Of a DNA stretch of 64,000 nt, positions 44,555-55,546 are shown piece after piece. How positions within the stretch are numbered: position 1 is the first letter of the stretch; the number at the start of each line of letters is the position of its first letter. A program made the translations under genes and the position numbers. Source of the DNA: Mytilisepta virgata. Taxonomy: Eukaryota > Mollusca > Bivalvia > Mytilida > Mytilidae. Under the pieces are notes generated by a model, which was not told the DNA's origin, ran no database searches, and worked only from the letters and a program-made list of their open reading frames with translations. The DNA is taken from assembly GCA_028015205.1 (NCBI GenBank), contig JAPWFG010000056.1:124001-188000 (forward strand), given 5' to 3'.

Positions 44555-45205
44555 AGTTTTCCGATGCTCAAAGTTTTTCAGGATAAGCAAATATTTTTCA
44601 ATTCCAAAATTATTTTTAAGTTGGCAATAGTTCTCAAGTTTCCCGCTGGTGTGTTTTGTTTTTTGAGCTTGCCACATGTCTAGGTAGTGATGAAATATCA
44701 ACTTCTTACTCATTTCTTTTAACTTTATAAATTTGGTTTCTTTAAATGATTCATTCATTCCTTTTATATTATCAGATTATTAAGTATATATTTTACTGAA
44801 CTAAACCATGAAGGAATTTTTTTATCAAATAATGATTTTCTCTCAATAAATGCATGATTTAATAATGAGAACAAAGTGTTAAGATTTTCCAATCTATGCC
44901 AATACTTGACCATAACTTTAATAATATCAAAATAAATAAAAAATCTTGCAAGTTCAGATAGAACACCATAGTTAGTTGACTTTTTATGCACCCCAAGAAT
45001 AAATTTACAAAATTTAATATTCATTTTCTCACAAGGTAAGTTTGTATAAATACTATCTAAATTGCAAGTTTCAGATCTGAATTTTGCTGTGAATGGATTG
45101 AATAACGCCCATACTTCAGCGCAATAAAGAAGGATTGGCTTTATAGTATGGATATTTTAACACTAGGGTTCAGTGACAGAAAATCACTTCTTAAAGACCA
45201 AACCA
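44555..45205 (-). pseudogene. LINE reverse transcriptase C-terminal fragment, upstream part
   Basis: Remnant of a non-LTR retrotransposon ORF2, connection and C-terminal region. Minus-strand frames give DFLSLNPSVKISI, then after a one-base shift IKPILLYCAEVW, FCKFILGVHKKSTNYG, VKYWHRLENL and LENYCQLKNNFG. Several frameshifts and stops (for example between 44764 and 44758) make it dead. It ends at the TIR-A insertion and resumes at 39195. The catalytic YADD region is not present here. Confidence 0.8.
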
Positions 45206-45773
45206 ACTAATCATTTCTGTAATTTATTTTTTCTTGAAACTCAACATATTCGTTCTTGGTGGTTTCTTGAACGATATTAGCGAATAAAAAAGATAGGTCA
45301 CCGAATTCGTTTCGTTGCTATAGTATAGTACTGCAAAAAATGCTTACAATCAGCCAGATGCTAAATTTACGGCATATTTTTCGAATGAAGCCATTTCCGT
45401 CGTGAAAGTCGAATTTTTATACAGACTTTTGTGTTGGCTTCCAGAATATATATATATATTTTTTTATTGTAACAAAGAAAAGTTTCCCATAACGCAATGA
45501 CCACGTATTCTGCTCTAAAGGCCTTTCCCGCGCAAATTTGGGCCAATTTTTACTGCATAATTCTATTGAATTTTGAAAAATCTGTAATTGATTTTTTTCT
45601 TAAATTTTTATACTGTGTTTAGTTATTCATTGTTGTCAGAATAAGACAAAAAAAATGATAGGTCACGGACTTCATAAGAAAAACAAAACGGATTTAACGT
45701 TGAAAAAATGATATATTCAGCTACGCCAAGCTTAGTTTTGTTTTCTCAATAAACATGACGTCACAATAAGCAA
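45206..45773. other. No recognised feature
   Basis: AT-rich. GATAGGTCAC(C/G)GA occurs at about 45293 and 45658. No coding signal. Confidence 0.3.
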
Positions 45774-47570
45774 ACTAGAGGCTCTCAAGAGCCTGTATCG
45801 CTCACCTGGATTTAACTATTCACCTTGAGCAGACCTAAAAATTTAAGTGTTGTTGTCAATTTGGCTGGTTTTTCTATAGGATTCTATGTTAAACTAATTT
45901 CAGCTGTGGCAGTCATCTTGGTTGACAGTCCAGGCCAACAGATACATTTCTAAAAGAGAACCATCTAAGGACAATTTCTGCTAAGTCTTGTTCCAACTGG
46001 CTAAGCAGTTTCAGACAAGAAGAATTTTAAATGAATTTTCCTATAGGGGCCAATATTTAACAAAGTTTGGTGTGGCAGCCATCTTATTACAATCCGGGTG
46101 ATTGGACACATTTCTGAAAGAGTACCTCCTAAGGACCAATGCTGCCAAGTCTGGCTCCAATATGTCAAGTGGTTTCAGACAAAAAGATTTCTCAATGAAT
46201 TTTTCGATAGGGCCCTCTGTTAAACTAAGTTCGGGTGTGGCGGCCATCTTGGTTGACAGTCTTGGTCATCGCACAAAATTCTGAAAGAGGACCATCTAAG
46301 GACCATTGCTACAAAGTCTAATTCTAATTGGCTTGGTGGTTTCAGACGAGAAGATTTTTGAGTGAATTTCCCATAGGGTCCTATGTTAAACTAAGTTCTG
46401 CTGTGGCAGCCACCTTGGTTCACAGTCCACGAAATCAGACACATTTCTGAAAAAGGACCTCCTAAGGACCAATGCTGCCAAGTCCTGCTCCAATATGTAC
46501 TGGTTTCAGACAAGAAGATTTTTCAATGAATTTTCCTATAGGGCCCTATGTTAAAATAAGTTCAGTTGTGGCAGCCATCTTGGTTGACAGTCCAGGTCAT
46601 CGGACACACCTCTGTAAGAGGACCATCTAAGGACCATTGCTGCCAAGTCTGGTTCCAACTGGTCAAGTGGTTTAAGGCAAGAATATTTTTCAATGAATTT
46701 TTCCATAGGGCCCTATGTTAAACTAAGTTCAGCTGTGGCGGCCATCTTGGTTAACAGTCCAGGTCATTGGACATATTTCTGAAAGAGAACCTCCTAAGAA
46801 CCATTACTGCCAACTTTGGTTCCAACTGGCCTTGTAGTTTCATATAAGAAGATTTTTGAAATTCACACCCCCCTTTTTTTTCTATTTTTAGTAACACCAG
46901 CCATGGCAGTCGGGGATGCCAGACATAATTTTGGAAGGGGGCCACCCAAGGACCATTCCATCAAAGTCTGGTCTCAATTGGCCCAGTGGTTTGAGAGGAA
47001 AAGATCTTTAAAGCAAAGTTAACGCTGGATGCTGCTTTTAAAGGGCAAAAACTCCTATAAGGGGTCAATCAATGATTTTGGTCATGTTGACTTATTTGTA
47101 GATCCTACTTTGTTGAACATTTTTGCTCTTTACAGTTTGTCTTTATCTATAATAATATTCAAGATAATAACCTAAAACTGCAAAATTTCCTTAAAATTAA
47201 CAATTCAGGGGCAATCACCCAACAAAGGGTTGACCGATTCGTCTGAAAATTTCATGGCAGGTAGATCTTGACCTGATGAACCTTTTTTACCCCATGTCAG
47301 TTTTGCTCTAATTGCTTTAGTTTTTGAGATATAAGACAAAAACTTGAGTTTACCACTATGTTCTATTTTTAGCCATGTTGGCCATGTTGGTTGGCAGGCG
47401 GGGTCATTGGACACACTTTTAAACTAGATACCCTAATGATGCTTGTGGCCAAGTTTGGTTCAATTTGGCCCAGTAGTTTCAGAGGAGAAGATTTTTGAAA
47501 AAGTTAACGGACGACGACGGACGCCAAGTGATGAGAATAGCTCATTTGACCCTTTGGGTCAGGTGAGCTA
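45774..47570 (-). mobile_element. Family H element H10, complete, 1.8 kb
   Basis: ACTAGAGGCTCTCAAGAGCC and CGCTCACCTGG at 45774-45809; 5' tip with TCAGGTGAGCTA at 47559-47570 and its partner GCTCATTTGACCC. ~170-bp units with GGCCATCTTGGTTGACAGTC, a C/T homopolymer at 46866-46882, and the GTAGATCTTGACCTGATGAA block. Very close to H4 in core type. Confidence 0.85.
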
Positions 47571-48622
47571 AAAAGAACTTTCCCTTCAAGTCACCGTGTC
47601 GCCGGCGATGTACATAGTGTAAGCCTCGTTCAAACCAATTTTGTTATTGGATGGAATGATATGGTAAAATATTTTTGATCTTGTTGCTGCGCTTATCATT
47701 TGTATATGCTTCAACACTAACCTTAGAGTTCGAGTTTGTGGCTCAGTTAATGAGTTCCAGTTAAAACTTGAGTTCGGGTTATATTTCAAATTTTGATTCG
47801 AATTTTCCAGTTCTAAAGCCGAACTTTAATTTGCAATCATTCAAGTGTTAACTAATTCCCGGTAAATTCAGATCAGTCAGAAATCTATTTACTTGGTATG
47901 GTCCCATTCCAGTAACATACATAGCTACAAATTACAACAAAAGTCGTGTATAAAAAATTGACCCCCGGGGTATATACAGATAAAATTCTTATTTCCAACT
48001 GTAACCAAAGCCATTGCTGTATTTACTGTGTCAGCCGTCAGCCTTACATGTCTCATGACCAGTGAGATGCTACAAGTTTATTCACATGGTATCTGTGGTG
48101 GTCAGATGCTACCATTTCATGCTTTCGTCTTTCAGTTTCCAAATGTGAAATCCCGAAAGAGGAAACTCGAAATTGCGAAAACAAAAACCAGCAATCGATT
48201 TCGCCTTTTCACTTAAGCGTTTCCATGTTTGGAAATTGGAGGGCGAAAACGCATAATAGCCGCATCTTGCCACCATAATCATCCAACTATATGGATACGT
48301 TTAGACAATTAATTTGATTTGTAACAATTATTTGGTGCTTCATTTAAATAGCTCTGTTGTACCGGGCTGTTGTCTCCGTCACATTGAGGTGGGGGAATTA
48401 CACTATGTTTGCATTGAGCAAGTGTGCAGAACACCGTAAAGGAACATTTATAGAATTTCATCTCATTTTGTAAGAATTCTACTTATATATTCATATTTTA
48501 TAAGAATTCTAATGCATTGGAAAAAATAAATCTGAAAAGATCGAAAATCTTATTCTGACGAGTGAGCCACATAAATTATTTGAAAAAAGATTTACGACGT
48601 TATGAAGGAACAAGGGATTTGC
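47571..48622. other. No supported gene
   Basis: A 67-aa minus ORF at 47586-47789 (TEPQTRTLRLVLKHIQMIS) is protein-like but has no domain. Near 48120-48250 GAAAA/TTTTC-rich inverted pieces suggest a decayed MITE. Confidence 0.3.
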
Positions 48623-48866
48623 CTATCGCAGTCTTGGTATTAATGTCAAAGATTGGTCTTGTTCTCCGCTTATCTTTGTTGTAGTGCACTTTTCCAGAAC
48701 TGACTTTTTGTGTGTCTCTCCTACGAAGTCAGTAAAATTCAGTTTCTCCCCACACCAATTACAACCCCTCATAACTTCCTGTGTCAGTAGCTTTGGTTCT
48801 ATTATTCTTCTTTCCCCTTCCCATATTTTGCTTGCATCTTGAGTTTCTTGTAGATAATAATTAAAG
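48623..48866 (-). pseudogene. Mutator-like transposase N-terminal domain fragment
   Basis: About 80 open codons on the minus strand, from the edge of element F to TAG (48623-48625). The frame contains WEGERRIIEPKLL, CNWCGEKLNFTDFVGE and VLEKC. The pattern GRRI(V/I)E-x-K-x-L followed by C-x2-C-x2-x-L-x5-E and a later Cys is that of the N-terminal domain in metazoan Mutator-like (MULE) transposases, as I know it from mollusc proteins. The second CxxC pair is reduced to one Cys, and no catalytic domain follows, so it is a fragment. Confidence 0.5.
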
Positions 48867-48868
48867 AA

Positions 48869-49402
48869 CCTTTGTGAGCATGCTCACATACCCCACGTCT
48901 TCATATTGTCACTGGAGAAAAAAATCTCACTTCACAAGTAAAATGAACACACTCAAATGCTTACCTTCACATATTTATCCTAATTTGAATGGCAGCATGT
49001 TGGGAAATTTAAATTTCAAGCAAGAGGAGTCAACAGTAATAGTATAGTGAGGCAAATATGTTCAAAGGGGCGTAACTCCTAGAAAAAAATTGAATCGTAA
49101 TTTCCTGTCGATATGCACATCTACGTAGTATGTACTTATTATCTGAAAAGGTTTCATGAAATTCTGTTGTGTGGTTTGAGAGGAGTTGCGATGACAAACT
49201 GTTGCAGTTGTACATTAAAGTAAATAAGTTCAAAGGGGCATAACTCCTATAAAAAAAAATTGAATCGCAATTTCCTGTCGATATGCAGATCTACGTAGTA
49301 TGTTCTTATTATCTAGAAAGGTTTCGTGAAATTCTATTGTGTGGTTTGAGAGGAGTTGCGATGACAAGAAACAGGACTGACGGACCGACGGGTCAAAAAC
49401 AC

Positions 49403-49434
<32 letters not shown>
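48869..49434 (-). mobile_element. Element F, complete, ~570 bp
   Basis: On the minus strand the 5' tip ATACCCCACGCAAC pairs with GTTGCGGAGGGTAT (49402-49432), followed by a CCGTCGGTCCGTCAGTCC patch. Two 168-bp units follow (TTCAAAGGGG at 49061 and 49229). The 3' end has CGTGGGGTATGTGAGC, the complement of the 5' tip, overlapping the perfect hairpin GTGAGCATGCTCAC (48874-48887). It abuts the 3' end of E2 and the MULE fragment. Confidence 0.8.
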
Positions 49435-49435
<1 letters not shown>

Positions 49436-49438
<3 letters not shown>

Positions 49439-52400
49439 ATTGCTTCGCTGAGCGCAGCTGGATACGACCGCAGAGCTCCAACCCTGAACAATTGAGACAA
49501 AAATGGACACAATATTCGCACTTGATACAGGTCTGAATTTGGATTGTAATTAAATATTTGACGCATAATAGGTTTCTGACACAGAATAACTGAAATCAAA
49601 GAACTTAGAATTGGTCATATGATTTGAATTTATATTCAATTTTTTGCTTCTTGTGCAATACAATATGCTGTGGAGAATTGCGACCCCAACCCCCCCCCCC
49701 AAAAAAAAAATTATTTTACCCCTTTTTTAGCTTTTGTGCAATACACTATGAAGTTGCACATTGACCCCCCCTCCCCCCCCAAAAAAACAATAAAATTTAT
49801 TGTAACCCCCCCCTTTTTTTGCTAAAAAAAATTTGAAATTTTCTTTTTAATTTATGAAATATGAAATGAGAAAAAAATTGCCCCCCTTACCAATTTCTCA
49901 TTTCTCCCCCTCAATTTTGTTTTCAAATCCCCCCCACCCCCCCCCCCCCCCATTTCTTTATACTTTGGAACCATAACAGCCCATTTAAATACACCATAAA
50001 CGTATTAAAATAGGAAATGACATCATAGTCATGGATGGCAAATTTTAAATATACATAATTTAAAAGCAGTTTAGATGAGATAAGCAAAAAAGCTTCATCA
50101 GCACATTTTATATTGGCAAATTTCCAATGGAATTTGTTAATAATAAAGTTTTGATAACAGGGCACACATATCAATATCTTGCTATTGTGCAATATTGTGC
50201 AATTGAAGATTTCTTGCTATTGCGCAATACTGTGCAATTGAAAATTTTTTGAAATATTTGACACATAATAGGTTTCTGACACAGAATAACTGAAATTAAA
50301 GAACTTAGAATTGGTCATATGATTTGAATTTATATTCAAATTTTTGCTTCTTGTGCAATACAATATGCTGTGGAGAATTGCCCCCCCCCCCCAAAAATTT
50401 ACCCCTTTTTTAGCTTTTGTGCAATACACTATGAAGTTGCACATTGACCCCCCCTCCCCCCAAAAAACAATAAAATTTATTGTAACCCCCCACCCTTTTT
50501 TTGCTAAATGAAATATGAAATGAGAAAAAAATTGCCCCCCTCCCCAATTTCTCATTTACCCCCCCCTAAATTTTGTTTTCAAATCCCTCCACCCCATTTC
50601 TTTATACTTTGCAACCATAACAGCCCATTTAAATACACCATAAACGTATTAAAATAGAAAATGAAATCATAGTCATGGATCAAACAAAGTTTAATTTTGG
50701 ACCCTGATTTGGACCAACTTGAAAACTGGGCCCATAATAAATTTAGAGGCTCTAAAGAGCCTGTATCGCTCACCTGCATTGAACTTTTCATCTTGAGCAG
50801 GACTAAAGATTTGGCTGGTTTTTCTATAGGGTTCTATGTTCAATTAAGTTCGGGTGTGGCAGTCTAGGTCAATGGACACATTTCTAAAAGAGAACCATTT
50901 TAAGGACCATTGCTACCAAGTCTAGTTCTAATTGGCTGAGTGGTTTCAGACCAGAAGATTTTTGATGAATTTCCCATAGGGTTCTATGTTAAACTAAGTT
51001 TGGCTCTGTCGGCTATTTTGGTTCACAGTCCACGAAATCAGACAATTCTGAAATAGGACGTCCTAAGGACCATTGCTGCAAAGTATGGTTCCAATTGCTC
51101 AAGTGGATTCAGCCAAGAATATTTTTCAATGAATTTTCCCATAGGGCCATATGTTTAACTAAGTTCGGCTGTGGCTGCCATCTTGGTTAACAGTCTAAAA
51201 GAGAACCTCCTAAGGACAACTACTGCCAAGTTTGGTTGCAACTGGCCTTGTAGTTTCATATAAGAAGATTTTGGAAATTCATCCCCCCCCCCCCCCCCTT
51301 TTCTATTTTCAGTAACAGCAGCCATGTTGGCTGGAAGTCGGGGATGCCAGCCATAGGTTTGGAAAGAGGCCACCCAAGGACCATTCCACCAAATTTGGTT
51401 CAAATTGGCTCAGTGGTTTCAGAGGAGTTGACGAAAAAATAAATTTCCCATAGGCTCAATGTTAAACTAAGTCCAGCTATGGCGGCCATGTTGGATGGCG
51501 TTCGGGGAAACCGAACACAAATTTTAAAAGGGGCCACCCAAGGTGCATTCCACCAAAGTTTGGTTCAAATTGGCCTAATGATCTCAGAGTAGATAACGAA
51601 AATGTTAAAATTCCCATAGGGTTCAAGGTTAAACTATGTCCGACCATGGCAGCCATATTGGACGGCACCCCGGAAAACCGAACACAAATTTTAAAGGAGA
51701 GAATCCAAGGACCATTCCACTTAAGTTTGGTTTAAATTGGTTCAGTGGTTTCAGGAGTTGACGAAAAAGTAAAATTCCCATAGGGTCAAAGTTAAACTAA
51801 GTCCAGCCATGGTGGCCATGTTGGATGGCGTTCGGGAAACCAAACACAAATTTTAAAAGGGGCCACCCAAGGAAAATTCCACCAAAGTTTGGTTCAAATT
51901 GGCCTAATGGTCTCAGAGAAGATAACGAAAATGTTAAAATTCCCATATGCTCAATGTTAAACTAAGTCCAGCCATGGCGGCTATGTTCGAATGCGTTCGG
52001 TGAAACCGAACATAAATTTTAAAAGGGGCCACCAAAGGACCATTCCACCAAAGTTTGGTTCAAATTGGCCTAATGGTCTCAGAGAAGATAACGAAAATGT
52101 TAAAATTCCCATAGGGTCCAAGGTTAAACTATGTCCGACCATGGCAGCCATATTGGATGGTGCCCGGGAAAACCGAACACAATTTTTAAAGGTTTAAATT
52201 GGTTCAGTGGTTTCAGAGGAGTTGATAAAAATGTGAAAAGTTTACGATGACAGACGACGACGACGACGGACGCAAAGTGATGACAATAGCTCACATGGCC
52301 TTTTAGGCCAGGTGAGCTAAAAAACTAAGTACATGTTTAGATTCGGCATATCAAAGAACCCCTAGAATTCAATTTTTGTTAAAATCAAACTTAGTTTATT

Positions 52401-53336
52401 TTTGGACCCTTTGGACCTTAATGTAGACCAATTTGAAAACGGGACCAAAAATTAAGAATCTAAATACACGGTTAGATTCGGCATATCAAAGAACCCCAAG
52501 AATTCAATTTTTGTTAAAATCAAACTAAGTTTATTTTTGGACCCTTTGGACCTTAATGTAGACCAACTTGAAAACGGGACCAAAAATTAAGAATCTAAAT
52601 ACACGGTTAGATTCGGCATATCAAAGAACCCCAAGAATTCAATTTTTGTTAAAATCAAACTAAGTTTATTTTTGGACCCTTTGGTTCTTAATGTAGACCA
52701 ATTTGAAAACGGGACCAAAAATTAAGAATCTAAATACACGGTTAGATTCGGCATATCAAAGAACCCCAAAAGTTCAATTTTCGATGAAATCAAACAAAGT
52801 TTTTTGGAAGCTTTTGTTCCCTAATTCCTAAACTGTTGGGACCAAACTCCCAAAATCAACCCTAACCTTCCTTTTGTGGTCATAAACCTTGTGTTTAAAT
52901 TTCATAGATTTCTATTCATTTATACTAAAGTTATTGTGCAAAAACCAAGAAAAATGCTTATTTGGGCCCTTTTTTAGCCCCTAATTCCTAAACTGTTGGG
53001 ACCAAAACTCCCAAAAACAATCCCAACCTTCCTTTTGTGGTCATAAACCTTGTGTTAAAATTTCATAGATTTCTATTTACTTATACTAGAGTTATAGCGC
53101 GAAAACCAAGAAAAATGCTGATTGGGCCCTTTTTTGGAACCTAATTCTTAAACTGTTGGGACCAAAACACCCAAAATCAATCCCAACCTTCCTTTTGTGG
53201 TCATAAACCTTGTGTTTAAATTTCATAGATTTCTATTAACTTATACTAAAGTTATAGTGCGAAAACCAAATGTTTTCGGACGACGACGCCAACGTCATAC
53301 CAATATACGACCGCAAAAATTTTGCAGTCGTATAAA
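49436..53336 (-). mobile_element. Element E2, split by H11
   Basis: Second copy of element E. 3' end GCTTCGCTGAGCGCAGC at 49440; 5' hairpin TACGACCGCAAAAATTTTGC at 53306-53332 with one mutated base. It has four 135-bp units (ATTCGGCATA at 52341, 52476, 52611, 52746) and three 160-bp units (AAACTGTTGGG at 52830, 52990, 53150). The C-run/A-run block is duplicated (49680-49960 and 50380-50600). H11 separates 50741 from 52320. Confidence 0.85.
50742..52319 (-). mobile_element. Family H element H11
   Basis: 3' end TTTAGAGGCTCTAAAGAGCC and CGCTCACCTGC at 50742-50777; 5' tip GGCCAGGTGAGCTA at 52319 with CACATGGCC partner, and a (GACGAC)n patch at 52248-52270. The core holds 166-bp A/B units like H3 (51430-52200). 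Inserted in E2 in a 9-base A-run. Confidence 0.85.
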
Positions 53337-53555
53337 AATCTGTTTTCCTCCTTTTAACTTCAGACATTCGCTCTCGGTAGTCTTATTGACGTTTCCTTTC
53401 ACTAGTTTTAATGAAACGCCCTTTCAAGCGCGACGTCATTTAAGCTTTTCAAAAATAACCAAATGTGAAACACCGTTTCGCGAATTTTCTATCAACGTCA
53501 TAGACGTCTTATGGAACAATACTTATGCGCTGAGATGTGCATATAAACAATACTT
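53337..53555. other. Linker, unassigned
   Basis: CG-richer (GACGTCATTTAAGC, CGTTTCGCG) but with no recognised gene or repeat. Confidence 0.3.
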
Positions 53556-54287
53556 GATTTGGTCTTTAATTTATAGAAAGCTTTCAGTTCTTTTTTAAAT
53601 AGTTCCTGTTGAGCAAGGGAGAATGACCCAGAACTGCTGAACATGATACCCAGATATTTACATGACATTCAATAGCTACTGTAACTTCAGAAATTATTGC
53701 GTGCATTTATTATTGCGATTTTTGTCATTTTTGACCAAAATGCGATTTTAATTTTTCCTATATTGAGAAAAATCGTGCTTCATTCATAGTAAAAATTCCA
53801 AAATGTGAGTTTAAATTATTGCGATTACAACCCTGTCGCATTTTTTGCAATAATAAAAACATCGCAATAATTTCTGAATTAACAGTACACTATTAAACAA
53901 AAATTTTTGTTGTATATGCCTGCCTGCCTTGTTAAAAATTAGAAATTTAGTTTTAGAAGTATTAACACTTAAACACCAGTCTTTACAATAAGTTTGGAGT
54001 TTATCAAGTTTATCTTGTAACCCATTAGAAGATGCTAGCAAAACTATATCATCTGCATACATTAAGCAATGAATAGGAGTATTGTTTATGTAGACAGGAT
54101 CTGGAGTATTGCTTAAATACTTGGGAAGATAATTTATAAAAATTTTAAAAAGATTAGGACTTAAATTGTCCCCTTGTTTCAGTCCTAATTCTACTGGAAA
54201 AAAATATGTGGTTTGTTTTTTATTACGAATGCAGGATTTACTAACAGAGTACATATTTTTCACAATGTTATAAAATTTTGATATAAT
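53556..54287 (-). pseudogene. LINE reverse transcriptase palm fragment
   Basis: RNA-dependent DNA polymerase of a non-LTR retrotransposon. The minus-strand frame has GLKQGDNLSPNLFKIFIN (finger/palm block), LMYADDIVLLASSN with the catalytic YADD, and SVNTSKTKFLIFN. Past an inserted MITE the homology resumes at 53680-53560 as KYLGIMFSSSGSFSLAQQEL. It is truncated at both ends: the upstream side meets a family H fragment and the downstream side stops near 53556. Same clade as the fragment at 44555-45205. Confidence 0.85.
53679..53885. mobile_element. 207-bp MITE inside the LINE
   Basis: CTGTAACTTCAGAAATTATTG at the left is inverted at the right (CAATAATTTCTGAATTAACAG). TA flanks both ends (53677-53678, 53886-53887). 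Non-autonomous, Tc1/mariner-like by its TA site. Confidence 0.8.
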
Positions 54288-54290
54288 TTA

Positions 54291-54425
54291 TGAACTAGAT
54301 ACCCTATGGAACATTCAGTTAAAGTTTGAAGGTATTTTGCCCAGTAGTTTCAGAGGAGAAGATTCTTGAAATAGTTTACGACAATGACGGACGCCAAGTG
54401 ATGGGATAAGCTCACATGGCCCAAG
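54291..54425 (-). repeat. Family H 5'-end fragment
   Basis: GTAGTTTCAGAGGAGAAGA, CGACAATGACGGACGCCAAG and GCTCACATGGCC match the inverted 5' part of family H. It stops inside the 5' hairpin, so the CAGGTGAGCTA tip is missing. Sits between a LINE and a gypsy remnant. Confidence 0.7.
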
Positions 54426-54875
54426 GCAAAAGATCCAGATTTTGTAGTAGGGGACCAAGTTATGTTAAAATGCATGAAAATTCCAAAAGGTTTTTCGCCC
54501 AAAACTTCATGCTAAATGGGAAGGTCCTTTTTATATCACAAATGTAGGACAAAATAACACAAATTCAGAAGATGTCTTGATCATAAACTGATAAAGTCAA
54601 GAATTCATGCAAATCGGTTGAAACGCTATGAAGACCCCAGAAATCATTGGCAACCACCTCACATCCCTCCAAATGCAAATGATAATGCAAACGAGGCAGA
54701 TGACAAAGATAATAAAGTAGTTTCGGATGAAGAAGATACTGATGAAGAATTTCTATCTGAAAAATTATTAGCTAAGCGAAGACGAAATGGCAAAAATTAC
54801 TACAGGGTTAATTGGGTGGGTTATAAAAAGACTACTTGGGTCCCTGAAGAGATATTGGGGAGGGCTTATTGGTAG
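54426..54875 (+). pseudogene. Ty3/gypsy integrase C-terminus with chromodomain
   Basis: Pieces of the pol polyprotein 3' end. The frame from 54426 reads DPDFVVGDQVMLKC (GD-x-V integrase C-terminal fold), then a one-base shift near 54510 and HAKWEGPFYI. From about 54590 a frame gives SRIHANRLKRYEDP, an acidic stretch (54690-54750) and a chromodomain AKRRRNGKNYYRVNWVGY followed by TTWVPEE, ending in TAG at 54873-54875. In chromoviruses this domain guides integration to marked chromatin. Everything upstream (gag, protease, RT, catalytic integrase) is absent. Confidence 0.8.
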
Positions 54876-55540
54876 ATTTCTACAGTACATACAAAAACTG
54901 TAAAAGTTAGGCAGAAAAAGCAGCAAAGTTGTTTCACTAAAAGTTCAAATGCTTAAATTTGATCATATTTATTTAAATTCTAAGGGTTACCATCCCTAGA
55001 CATAAGCATAAAATATTTAGCATGCATTATAATTTGTAAAATAATGATAAATAGAATAATTTTTTCTCCTGCTATTTTAATATTTTGTATTACTAAGCAA
55101 GGCATTTAGCAATAAATATTAGTCGAAGCTAAAGAAGTAAATGAAAGAGCAAACAAATTTATTGATAAAAAAGAATCGTGCACAATTTTTTAAGGTTTCA
55201 TCATTAGCAGCTGACTTAAATCTGGAAAACTGTAATAGCTCTTTAAAATATGATCATGATAGTCATTTTCAATGGTAATTAACATTTAAATTTCTGCAGA
55301 AAATAATATCCCATCTTAAAAAGTACATGTACATGCAAGTAACATCATCATATAAAGTAATATAAACAACTGTTGGAAATGGTCTATCAAACAAATGAGG
55401 CTTGAATTAGTTTCCAAAACGACATTTATATTTTGTTATGTCATATGAGTTATGGTTTCAAATTTTTGATAATTATATCATAGTGCTTCGTGTGGTTGCA
55501 AACACACATACCGTGACTATAACAAAACTTAATTTTCTCG
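54876..55540. other. Spacer between pol and env remnants
   Basis: AT-rich, no coding signal. AATTTTCTCGTTGCAG at about 55531-55546 resembles a splice acceptor, as expected where an envelope mRNA is spliced. Confidence 0.35.
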
Positions 55541-55546
55541 TTGCAG

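Noticed and set aside
53197..53598. 133-aa ORF
   Set aside because: Crosses from element E2 through its terminal hairpin into unrelated DNA.
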